In this document: positions 1 through 7,516 of the stretch, in pieces
Numbering within the stretch: the first letter of the stretch is position 1
How the letters are laid out: each line of letters starts with the position of its first letter
Assembly (NCBI GenBank): GCA_005786805.1
Contig: SYCV01000107.1
Location: 1-42,465 of the forward strand
Reading direction: 5' to 3'
DNA: 42,465 bases
Origin: Planctomycetia bacterium
GTDB lineage: Bacteria; Planctomycetota; Planctomycetia; Gemmatales; Gemmataceae
Translations under genes and position numbers: made by a program
The notes under the pieces: model-generated
The model's database searches: none
What the model saw: the letters and a program-made list of their open reading frames with translations, nothing else
Told to the model about the DNA's origin: nothing

Positions 1-338
1 GTATTTTCCCTTGCAGGTATCGCGAGAACTTTTCCCGGTTGGATCGGGTACAATGGTGTCACACCCCCGTCAACATCAACATAGGCAATACAAACAGCTC
101 TTCGCTCCGCATCTTCTGTGATTTTGGATTTAGGGTTGTTTGTCGCGGGTTTTGTCTGGGCAGTGACCTGTTCCTGAAAAGCATAGTTTGCATCAATTTC
201 TTCGTTTTCAGGTGGTTGGTAAAAACCCCAAAAAATGAATGCGCCAGCAATCAGGCTGGAAACAAACATAATGGAGAATAGCTTTCTTCCCAAATGGGTC
301 CACGAAGCAGCAGGAGTAGGCTGAAGTAACTTTTCCAT
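1..338 (-). CDS. Membrane-fusion (HlyD/DevB-like) protein, N-terminal part, cut by window edge
   Basis: Reading the minus strand from an ATG at 338 gives 112 codons that stay open to the window edge, so the C-terminus is missing. The protein has a short cytoplasmic N-terminus, one hydrophobic segment at about residues 20-38, then a hydrophilic linker and a start of beta-rich sequence (a V-D-V-D-G-G-V-T-P-L stretch near residue 90). That layout fits periplasmic adaptor proteins of ABC exporters. A GGGGA ribosome-binding site lies 6-7 bases upstream. It is the third gene after a permease and an ATPase on the same strand, which is the composition of DevBCA/MacAB-type systems. The family call comes mainly from this context and topology, because the diagnostic lipoyl and barrel domains lie outside the window. 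Confidence 0.62.
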   Translation of the reverse strand, partial: MEKLLQPTPAASWTHLGRKLFSIMFVSSLIAGAFIFWGFYQPPENEEIDANYAFQEQVTAQTKPATNNPKSKITEDAERRAVCIAYVDVDGGVTPLYPIQPGKVLAIPAREN

Positions 339-351
339 TAAAAATTCCCCA

Positions 352-370
352 ACAAGGATTCCATCCTTGT
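352..370. repeat. Short perfect inverted repeat between the ATPase and membrane-fusion genes
   Basis: Eight-base arms at 352-359 and 363-370 are separated by three bases and could form a small hairpin in the leader of the membrane-fusion gene, just upstream of its ribosome-binding site. No T-run follows on the minus strand, so it does not look like a complete terminator. A processing or attenuation role is inference only. Confidence 0.35.
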
Positions 371-432
371 GATTAGTTGCATGTATGTAAAACTAGAGGA
401 CTTTTTTGCCATGATTACAACTTAATCCTCTT

Positions 433-1203
433 TCAAGGGGCTTTGCCGTAGGTCTTATGGATACTTTTGCCCCCATCATCGATCATTTTGCCATCTTCTA
501 GATAAAATATCTTATCCGCGTATGGTATCACTCTGGCGTCGTGAGCAACAATAAGGACGGTGCATCCACGGTCGTGGGCGGTAGACCTTAAGATGTCGAT
601 GACCTGTTCTCCATGCGCCCAATCCAAGGCACTTGTAGGTTCATCTGCGAAACAAAAGTCAGGGTTCTTAATAAGAGCCCTTCCGATAGCAACCCTCTGT
701 TTTTCGCCACCCGATAATTCCCCGGGGCGCAGATGGGCTTTTTTTAACAAACCAAGGACATCCAAGATTTCATCGGCTTTTTTCCTGGCTTCCCTTGAAC
801 TAATGCCATCTCCCCATTGGGCAACGATTTCGAGTTGTTGCCTGGCAGTTAAAGAAGCAAATAAATTGTATCCTTGGAAGATAAAACTGCAGTGTTTTAG
901 GCGGAAATTCTCTCTCTCTCGCTCATTTAATGCCCAAATGTCTTGGCCTAACGCAACAACTTTCCCATTATCAGGTTTAAGTAAGCCAGATAAAATAGCT
1001 AAAAGAGTTGTTTTACCACTTCCCGATGGCCCCATCATCAGGGCAACTTCACCCTGTTTAATTTCAATGGATACATCATTTACCGCAGTGGTTTTCATAT
1101 CCCCTTCGCCGAATGTCTTGGAAATATTCTTCCCAGTTATTGAAATACCGGAAACTCCCGAGCGAAGCTTGATGTTAGATTTCAAATTGGGAGATATCGA
1201 CAT
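433..1203 (-). CDS. ABC transporter ATP-binding protein (LolD/MacB/DevA-like)
   Basis: This 256-aa nucleotide-binding subunit should power export or substrate extrusion by the adjacent FtsX-type permease at the inner face of the membrane. It has a Walker A motif GPSGSGKT at about residues 58-65, a Q-loop (FIFQGYN), the ABC signature LSGGEKQR, a Walker B with catalytic Glu (FADEPTSALD) and an H-loop (IVAHD). The sequence between Walker A and the signature matches the LolD/MacB/DevA branch better than import ATPases. The start at 1203 has an AAAGGG ribosome-binding site about 7 bases upstream. It lies 18 bases after the permease stop, so the two are clearly in one operon. The substrate is unknown. 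Confidence 0.93.
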   Translation of the reverse strand: MSISPNLKSNIKLRSGVSGISITGKNISKTFGEGDMKTTAVNDVSIEIKQGEVALMMGPSGSGKTTLLAILSGLLKPDNGKVVALGQDIWALNERERENFRLKHCSFIFQGYNLFASLTARQQLEIVAQWGDGISSREARKKADEILDVLGLLKKAHLRPGELSGGEKQRVAIGRALIKNPDFCFADEPTSALDWAHGEQVIDILRSTAHDRGCTVLIVAHDARVIPYADKIFYLEDGKMIDDGGKSIHKTYGKAP

Positions 1204-1221
1204 CTCTTAAACCCTTTGTTT

Positions 1222-2337
1222 TTATCGAAGCAGGGCCGCTGGTTCCACATTTCTCAAAGACCTTAGGGCGAATAAACCAGAAAACAAAGCCATTGTCAGG
1301 GTAACAATTGCAGCGGTTGCCTGCAACCAAATAGGTAATTCAACCCTTCCACCAAAATAATCCGCGACTGTTGCCAATCCATGGACAGCCGGAAGTGCCA
1401 GACCAACTCCGATTAATCCTACAAACAGTGATTGTTGCATTACCATGAATTGCATACGCCACCTTGGAATACCCATGGCGCGCAAAACTGCGAATTCGCG
1501 CAATGATGCCGCGGTCGCAGCGTACAAAGTTTGGCTGGTGACCACTGCTCCAACTAATAGCCCAAGGGCTGCTGCATAGCCTAAAGCTATACCGGCCTTG
1601 GTTTTAGTAAGCCAGTGCATTCTGGATCTAAATGAGAATTCAGGGCTGGTGAATGCTGAGAAATTTTGATTTTCCCTTAAACGGCTCACCACTGCTGCAG
1701 CGTCCTTATGGTCATGGCATTTGCCCAAAACATAGGTGATTTGGTCTGGGAATACCCTTAGTAAAGGCCTTGCAGTGTTGATTGAACAGAAAACATAGGG
1801 GCCAGCCAGACTTTTTAAGCCTTTTGTGAGCCCCACGATTCGAACCCTGTTCCCGGCAACCTCGGCATGGTCTCCAACTCCTTTGACTCCCAATCTTTCA
1901 AGGTCAGACTCATCGATGACTATTGAACCGGGTTCACTGAGTTGCAAATATAAATCTCTGGTAAGTTCTTTGACTTTTCCCAAGGCGTTTTCATCAAGCC
2001 TGCTGCCAATTACCATGCAAAGCTCTGTTCCACCGTCGGGTTTTGACCAGTAGGAGAATCCTTGGAGGTATATTTCAGAGCGTTCAATTTCTGGCTGACT
2101 TGCCAGGCGTGCTAAACTTGCCTCCCGGATGGGGCGGCCTAGGTCTACGCTTAGCACCTCTGGGGCGCCAAGCCAAATATCCGCATTTGTGTGATCAACA
2201 GGGATGGAGGTTATGGAGAAAAGGCCTAGCAATAAACCACACTGCAATGCGATTAGCAAAGCGCTGAAGCCAACAGCGAGTACTCCCGGCAGGTATCTTT
2301 GCCTGTCGTACCATAATGTAGAAAGCGCGTAAGACAT
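1222..2337 (-). CDS. ABC transporter permease, FtsX/MacB/DevC-like
   Basis: This 371-aa membrane subunit has the four-helix topology of the FtsX/MacB class. One membrane helix lies near residues 17-45, followed by a large periplasmic domain (about 46-245) and three helices in the last 120 residues (near 248-275, 300-325 and 332-360). The short Leu/Arg-rich end after the last helix is typical of the class. The opening S-Y-A-L-S-T-L-W-Y-D-R-Q-R and the I-W-L-G segment resemble DevC-type permeases, in which permease, ATPase and membrane-fusion protein are co-encoded. The order here is permease, ATPase, adaptor, all on the minus strand. The start at 2337 has no strong Shine-Dalgarno sequence. DevC homologues export glycolipid or peptide substrates, but the substrate here cannot be told. 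Confidence 0.85.
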   Translation of the reverse strand: MSYALSTLWYDRQRYLPGVLAVGFSALLIALQCGLLLGLFSITSIPVDHTNADIWLGAPEVLSVDLGRPIREASLARLASQPEIERSEIYLQGFSYWSKPDGGTELCMVIGSRLDENALGKVKELTRDLYLQLSEPGSIVIDESDLERLGVKGVGDHAEVAGNRVRIVGLTKGLKSLAGPYVFCSINTARPLLRVFPDQITYVLGKCHDHKDAAAVVSRLRENQNFSAFTSPEFSFRSRMHWLTKTKAGIALGYAAALGLLVGAVVTSQTLYAATAASLREFAVLRAMGIPRWRMQFMVMQQSLFVGLIGVGLALPAVHGLATVADYFGGRVELPIWLQATAAIVTLTMALFSGLFALRSLRNVEPAALLR

Positions 2338-2502
2338 GAGATAAGGTTAACTGTTGTTAAAAGTTGATGGAAGCTTAAAAGGGTCAAAGCAGTAAAAAGG
2401 GTGTAAAATTAATAGCAAGATGTGCGGGTTAGGAAATATTAAACCTTTGGCTGATAATATCTTACGATAAAAACAGGGCTATGTACTTTTGATCACTATG
2501 GG

Positions 2503-4485
2503 TTACGAAATTTTAGGCGCTTTCCAATAGTCCATATCTGCCAGCGTTGGTTCAATGAATGTATGATGCCACATCTGGGTGGCTAGCACGCCAACAAGCC
2601 CCATTTCGATGGAAACCCTGGCAAGGCTCCAGGAAGGGAGTTTTTTAAAATCTTTGCGCCAGCGAATCACCTGCTTGGGCTCAAAATAACCTGTCTTTTT
2701 AAGCGACTCCTCACTTAATAATTGTTCAATAAACGGTGGAACAGAGTCGAGGTGGAAGCTGTCAAATGGGGCCCTGAACATTGCCTTTTTCCGCCATGCT
2801 ATCGATGAGGGTAGATATCGATCTGAAAGGTGGCGAAGAAGATATTTATCACGCAATCCGCGAAATTTCCACTTTGGGTGAACTGTTGACAAAAAGTTAA
2901 ACACATTTACATCTAAAAATGGATAACGGGTTTCAACGGAGGAATTCATCGCAACTCGATCGCCCTTCGCATTCAATAACAAGCCTGCAAGATGGGCCCT
3001 TCCACTGACATATAATTCCCGGTTAAGGGGATGCCAGCTTTTCATTTTTTCAGATGGAAGATTAAGATCCTCATAGGGAGAGACATTCTTGGTAAAATCC
3101 ATCATTTCAGGGCTGAAGAGCCTGAATTTTGCCATGCTAAAGAGGCTGTAAATATCAAGCCAGCCATTGGCACCACTCATCGCGTTTATAGCGCGGTTTT
3201 GTGCCGCCTGATTGAACCTTGGAGCTTTGCTTATCCATAGGAAAAATCTTTTCATCATGTTGCTGATTTTTAACCCAGGGACGCTATCAATCCAGCTAGT
3301 TATACGGTGAACTTTGTGCCATGGATAACCTGCAAGCCATTCATCAGATCCTTCGCCCGTTAGGGCTACTTTATAACCATGCTTATGAACCTCCTTGGCG
3401 AGAAGTAAAAGTGCCGAGCAGGAAGTATCTACTACAGGTGCCTCAGCTGCGCGAATCAGGGAAGGGTAGGTGTTTAGAACCTCTTCCGCGCCAACATCGA
3501 CGATAATAGGAGTTGTGCCTATGTGTTTTGCAACGATGGTTGCCTCAGGAGTCTCATCAAGCTTGGGAGATTTGATGCGAATGGTGAAAGATGGAATCGG
3601 TGTGCCTCTTATTTTGGATGCCATCGCCACCACAAGGCTGGAGTCAACGCCCCCGCTTAAGTAAGAGACAACCGGCACATCGGCCCGAAGGCGTCTTTCG
3701 ACAGCGGCAAGCATTTCCCGGTCGAAATCATCCACAAGTGACTTTAATGATGGGCCTGTTCGTTCTTGTCCTTGTTGGGGGAAATCCATCCGCCAATATG
3801 TTTTATCTTCAATTCGGGCTGCCTGAGATTGGCTACCCAGCCTGATGTCAAGAAAATGACCGGGTTCCAGTGCTGAAATACCCTTGAAACAACTTTGCGG
3901 CCCGGGCACTCCAAAGAAGGTGAATAAATGGTTGATACCCAATCGATCAGGTTCGGCACGGATCATTCCTGAAGCGAGGATTGCCTTGATTTCGGATGCA
4001 AACAAAAGCCATTCAGAGCCATCATATTGCACCTTGGCATAATAAAGCGGGCAGATGCCAAATTGATCCCGGGCCAGAATCACTCTTTTTTGCCTGGAAT
4101 CCCAAACCGCTATTCCAAACTGGCCCTGAAGATGGTCAAGCATACCCTCTTGATAATCTTCATAAAGATGTGGGATTAGTTCAGTGTCACAATGAGTGGA
4201 AAACTTATGGCCTTTCGATTCAAGGCGGGATTTAATCGACTGGTATTCGAAAAATTCACCATTGAAGACCGTCGCAATGGTGCGGTCTTCATTGAAAATG
4301 GGTTGTTTGCCATCTGACAGTCCGACAATGCTGAGCCTTCGATTGGCAAAGGCGATTCCGGGTAGTTCTAAAAAACCATCCTCATCCGGTCCGCGATGAA
4401 TGATTGCTTGAGCCATTGATCGAATAATACCGGGGGCAATCGTCCTTTGACCCGCGAGATCTATCACGCCTGCTATGCCGCACAT
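2503..4485 (-). CDS. asnB: Asparagine synthase (glutamine-hydrolysing), AsnB type
   Basis: The enzyme makes asparagine from aspartate, ATP and glutamine-derived ammonia, or modifies another carboxylate in AsnB-like biosynthetic enzymes. Cys2 of the MCGIAG start is the class II glutaminase nucleophile after Met removal. The glutaminase domain spans about residues 2-210 (R-G-P-D-E-D-G at 31-37, N-G-E near 75). The synthetase domain carries the PP-loop SGGVDSS at 277-283 and a later T-G-E-G-S-D-E motif. At 660 aa it is longer than E. coli AsnB and matches the long bacterial form often found in polysaccharide or secondary pathways. The start at 4485 is supported by a strong AGGAGAG ribosome-binding site 6 bases upstream. 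An SDR gene lies 62 bases upstream on the same strand. No tRNA-dependent route is visible in the window, so a housekeeping role remains possible. Confidence 0.93.
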   Translation of the reverse strand: MCGIAGVIDLAGQRTIAPGIIRSMAQAIIHRGPDEDGFLELPGIAFANRRLSIVGLSDGKQPIFNEDRTIATVFNGEFFEYQSIKSRLESKGHKFSTHCDTELIPHLYEDYQEGMLDHLQGQFGIAVWDSRQKRVILARDQFGICPLYYAKVQYDGSEWLLFASEIKAILASGMIRAEPDRLGINHLFTFFGVPGPQSCFKGISALEPGHFLDIRLGSQSQAARIEDKTYWRMDFPQQGQERTGPSLKSLVDDFDREMLAAVERRLRADVPVVSYLSGGVDSSLVVAMASKIRGTPIPSFTIRIKSPKLDETPEATIVAKHIGTTPIIVDVGAEEVLNTYPSLIRAAEAPVVDTSCSALLLLAKEVHKHGYKVALTGEGSDEWLAGYPWHKVHRITSWIDSVPGLKISNMMKRFFLWISKAPRFNQAAQNRAINAMSGANGWLDIYSLFSMAKFRLFSPEMMDFTKNVSPYEDLNLPSEKMKSWHPLNRELYVSGRAHLAGLLLNAKGDRVAMNSSVETRYPFLDVNVFNFLSTVHPKWKFRGLRDKYLLRHLSDRYLPSSIAWRKKAMFRAPFDSFHLDSVPPFIEQLLSEESLKKTGYFEPKQVIRWRKDFKKLPSWSLARVSIEMGLVGVLATQMWHHTFIEPTLADMDYWKAPKIS

Positions 4486-4547
4486 ATTAAACTCTCCTGC
4501 GAATTTTGTCTCACTACTTTATACTATCAATAAAGGCGTGTTGTATT

Positions 4548-5351
4548 TTAGTTGGATGCGTAAAGCTGTTCCACTTTTCGGGCTAAAAGCCAGTTTATTA
4601 GCCTTGGGAAGAATTTGTCCAAGCGAAGCATCCACTTGGCGTCCCACCCCAATACGGTCTCAGTCTTGTTGGATGTCATGGCATTCAATATGCCTTTTGC
4701 AGCATCCAATGGTGACATCCCCTTTTCAAGACCAAGGTCCGCCTTTCCAGTCTTCAAAGCGAGATTTTCCCAAAAAGGCGTGATGGTCAACCCGGGTAAA
4801 ATCAACAGGACATCGATTTCAAATCTTGCCATTTCGCCCCTGAGGGCTTCGGTAAGGCCTACAAGTGCATGCTTGCTTGCAGAGTATTCGGTCCAGGAGG
4901 GCATTGCTCTCCTGCCGGTCATTGATGCCACATTGACGATTGCTGGTTGATTTCCCATTTCCAAAAGGGGAACAGCCTGCCTTATCATTTCCGCAGGTGC
5001 GAAGAAGTTGATCTCCATAAGTTGACGGACTATTTCCTCGTTGCCATCCACAAAATGATTCCATGAGCCACTTCCAGCATTGTTCACAAGAATATCGAGT
5101 TCATGAAAATGGTCTTTCAACTGCCTGAATAAGTTTTCCCTTTCGATTTCACAGGTGATGTCTGTGGGAAAAGCCTTGGCATCTCCTCCTTGGGAATTAA
5201 TTTCAATTTCGAGTTTTTCAAGTTCGGTTTTTGACCGCGCAACCAATGCCAGCCTGGCACCAGCCTTGGCACAAAGCTTTGCGAGTTCCGCTCCCATGCC
5301 CTTGGATGCCCCAGTGATCAATATTCTTTTGCCTTTTAGATTGCGATTCAT
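4548..5351 (-). CDS. Short-chain dehydrogenase/reductase (SDR), classical type
   Basis: This 267-aa NAD(P)-dependent oxidoreductase has the classical SDR layout: glycine motif T-G-A-S-K-G-M-G at residues 13-20, N-N-A-G at 90-93, catalytic Ser143, and Y-S-A-S-K with Tyr156 and Lys160. An Arg after the second strand (V-A-R-S) suggests NADP(H) preference, which is inference. The start at 5351 has an AAGG site 8 bases upstream. It is followed by asnB on the same strand. The C-terminal tail (about residues 230-267) has aromatic and hydrophobic stretches and may help membrane or partner binding. The substrate is not predictable from sequence. Confidence 0.9.
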   Translation of the reverse strand: MNRNLKGKRILITGASKGMGAELAKLCAKAGARLALVARSKTELEKLEIEINSQGGDAKAFPTDITCEIERENLFRQLKDHFHELDILVNNAGSGSWNHFVDGNEEIVRQLMEINFFAPAEMIRQAVPLLEMGNQPAIVNVASMTGRRAMPSWTEYSASKHALVGLTEALRGEMARFEIDVLLILPGLTITPFWENLALKTGKADLGLEKGMSPLDAAKGILNAMTSNKTETVLGWDAKWMLRLDKFFPRLINWLLARKVEQLYASN

Positions 5352-5415
5352 CTATATTACCTTATTCAGTTTGCTGATTTGTCAAAATTAAATGACTGAT
5401 AATAGTTAACCAAAT

Positions 5416-5446
5416 GCAAGCAATTTCCCCAAGGTTATTTGCTTGC
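5416..5446. promoter_or_regulatory. Inverted repeat in divergent SDR/epimerase promoter region
   Basis: Eight-base perfect arms GCAAGCAA (5416-5423) and TTGCTTGC (5439-5446) are separated by 15 bases, inside the roughly 214-bp region between the divergent SDR and epimerase genes. The centre-to-centre spacing of 23 bases (about two helical turns) would suit a dimeric regulator. There is no T-run, so a terminator is unlikely. The operator role is inferred. Confidence 0.35.
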
Positions 5447-5565
5447 TCTGTCAATTACTTATTTCACTGGAAGATAGATTATTTATCCTAGTGATCAGAA
5501 CCGTATAAAAGCTTACAATTGCCAAATATGGAATAATCGTCAAATACTTGTTTCTGTCGTTAAGG

Positions 5566-6597
5566 ATGATGAGGTGGACTTTGGATGTTGTGACTGGTGC
5601 CAGTGGATTGTTAGGCAGTCATGTGGTTGAAAAACTCGTTGCGCAGGGAAGAAAAGTCCGTGCATTGGTCCGACCGCAAAGTGACACTGCTTTTTTGGAA
5701 GGTCTCGGGGTAGAAATCTCCAAGGGTAGTCTGGTTGATAAAACTTTTCTTGACCAAGCGCTGAAGGGTTGCAGCACCCTGTATCATTGTGCGGCAAAAG
5801 TTGGGGAATGGGGGCCTTGGAACCAGTTTGTCGAAAACATAATAAAGCCAGTGGCATCCCTGGTTGATTCATGCGCAAATCACAAAGTGCAAAAAGTGGT
5901 CCATGTCAGTTCCATTACCGTATATGGTCATCCCCTGGCTGAAAGTTTTCCAATTGATGAAACCGCGCCCACTGGTCAGTATTTATGGCGTACGGATAAT
6001 TACATCCGTGCCAAACTGCAGACTGAGGCGTACTGGCAAAATTACCAGGGAGATAAAACCATTCTCAGGCCCACTTGGTTTTTCGGACCCAGGGATCGCA
6101 CCTCCCTTCCGAGGGTTCTGGCGGCATTCAAGCTTAATCGCATCGCCCAGGTTGGTGATGGTTCAAACATGCTGAATCTTCTTTATGCTGGTGATGTCGC
6201 GAACGCCGTGGTCAAAGCAGGGCAAAGCCCCAAGTCAACGGGGAAAATTTACAACATCAGCAACCCCGGCCAGGTGACTCAAAAAGAATTCCTCGCATTG
6301 CTTGCCGATTCGTTGGGGTATCCAAGAGTTGGGAAAATTTATTCAGTTAGAATGGCATATCTCGCGGGATTTGTATCTGAGTTGGTGGGCAAGTTGATTT
6401 TTCTCAAAAGGCCACCGCATCTCACGCGCTACAGTGTTGGATTGGTCACGCGTAGCAACAAGTTTGATATTTCCAATGCGATCAATGATTTGGAATGGCA
6501 CCCCACAACCATGGTTTCTGATGCCGTTGAAATCACACTTGATTGGTATTTTGGATCATCCAAAAGGCCCGGTCCTCTTGCAAGGAGTTCGATGTGA
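5566..6597 (+). CDS. NAD-dependent epimerase/dehydratase, 3-beta-hydroxysteroid dehydrogenase-like extended SDR
   Basis: The product of about 343 aa has an N-terminal Rossmann motif T-G-A-S-G-L-L-G-S and an extended-SDR active site Y-I-R-A-K (Tyr146, Lys150 from this start), with an upstream H-V-S-S-I-T-V-Y-G strand carrying the catalytic Ser/Thr. The middle resembles the 3-beta-HSD/NAD-epimerase family (R-P-T-W-F-F-G-P-R-D, then a Y-A-G-D-V-A strand). The start is uncertain. Adjacent ATG codons at 5566 and 5569 have AAGG too close. A TTG at 5581 has an AGGTGG site at good spacing and still keeps the Rossmann strand. The stop overlaps the pyrF start by four bases, so the two are translationally coupled. 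The substrate may be a nucleotide sugar or sterol/terpenoid-like; this is undetermined. Confidence 0.85.
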   Translation: MMRWTLDVVTGASGLLGSHVVEKLVAQGRKVRALVRPQSDTAFLEGLGVEISKGSLVDKTFLDQALKGCSTLYHCAAKVGEWGPWNQFVENIIKPVASLVDSCANHKVQKVVHVSSITVYGHPLAESFPIDETAPTGQYLWRTDNYIRAKLQTEAYWQNYQGDKTILRPTWFFGPRDRTSLPRVLAAFKLNRIAQVGDGSNMLNLLYAGDVANAVVKAGQSPKSTGKIYNISNPGQVTQKEFLALLADSLGYPRVGKIYSVRMAYLAGFVSELVGKLIFLKRPPHLTRYSVGLVTRSNKFDISNAINDLEWHPTTMVSDAVEITLDWYFGSSKRPGPLARSSM

Positions 6598-7496
6598 ATT
6601 TTTCAGACAGGTTGGCGGAAAAAATCGCCCTCAAGAAAACCCCTCTTTGCGTGGGGCTTGATCCCCGGTGGGAGAGCCTTCCCAAATCTATTCGAAATAA
6701 ATTTTCAGATGCCACGCCTGAGGCGGTTGCGGAGGCTTACCTTGAATTTTGTTCCGAGGTGCTTGAGATTGTTGCACCCTTGGTTCCCATCGTGAAACCC
6801 CAGAGCGCTTTTTTTGAAAACTGTGGTCCAAAAGGCATGGAGGTCCTGCGTAAATTGCTTCAGCATGCCAGGTCAGTCGGACTGATGACCATCATGGACA
6901 ACAAAAGAGGTGATATAGCAAGTACCGCGACAGCCTATGCTGAAGCTGTGTTTGGCGGGCGTGTTGGAACTCATGACTACGCGAGTTGGCCTGCTGATTC
7001 CATGACCATTAATCCTTATCTGGGCTTTGATGCTGTGGAACCTTTCCTTAATGCCGCAAGGAAAGTCAATGGAGGGGTTTTCCTCCTGGTTCGCACGAGT
7101 AATCCCGGGGCGAAGCTTTTTCAAGACCTTGAGTCATCCGGCAAACCGCTTTATCACCATGTTGCGAAAGCACTCGCAAAATGGAATGAGGGCCATATCG
7201 GGGAATGTGGGTTGGGTGATGCGGGAGCAGTGGTTGGCGCGACTTTTCCCCAAGAGGCAGCGGCCCTGCGCGCGGAGTTTCCCCAAACCTGGTTTTTGGT
7301 GCCCGGTTATGGGGCGCAAGGTGGCGGGTTGGACGAAGTTAGGCCTTCATTTCGAAAAGATGGACTGGGTGCGATTGTTAATAGCTCGCGTGGTGTCACC
7401 TTTCCCACATCTCCTGATGATCCGGATTGGAAAAATTCAATCCGAAATGCCGCCTTCAAAGCCGCCCAGTCTTTGGGTTCGCTTTTGAAACCCTGA
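6594..7496 (+). CDS. pyrF: Orotidine-5'-phosphate decarboxylase
   Basis: The enzyme decarboxylates OMP to UMP, the last step of de novo pyrimidine synthesis in the cytoplasm. This 300-aa protein belongs to the longer, subfamily 2 form. An N-terminal L-C-V-G-L-D-P strand is present. The catalytic Lys-Asp tetrad region is D-N-K-R-G-D-I with Lys104 and Asp107, and a late phosphate-binding strand is V-P-G-Y-G-A-Q-G-G. The GTG start at 6594 is chosen because AAGGAG sits 6 bases upstream and the family's N-terminus begins there. That start overlaps the epimerase stop (GTGA). A multiheme cytochrome gene follows 20 bases downstream, an unexpected neighbour for pyrimidine synthesis. Confidence 0.95.
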   Translation: MNFSDRLAEKIALKKTPLCVGLDPRWESLPKSIRNKFSDATPEAVAEAYLEFCSEVLEIVAPLVPIVKPQSAFFENCGPKGMEVLRKLLQHARSVGLMTIMDNKRGDIASTATAYAEAVFGGRVGTHDYASWPADSMTINPYLGFDAVEPFLNAARKVNGGVFLLVRTSNPGAKLFQDLESSGKPLYHHVAKALAKWNEGHIGECGLGDAGAVVGATFPQEAAALRAEFPQTWFLVPGYGAQGGGLDEVRPSFRKDGLGAIVNSSRGVTFPTSPDDPDWKNSIRNAAFKAAQSLGSLLKP

Positions 7497-7516
7497 TCAA
7501 GCTGGATAAATCGCCA

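Noticed and set aside
560-1210. A 216-codon plus-strand frame antisense to the ABC ATPase.
   Set aside because: The minus strand has complete ABC motifs; the plus frame is a shadow.
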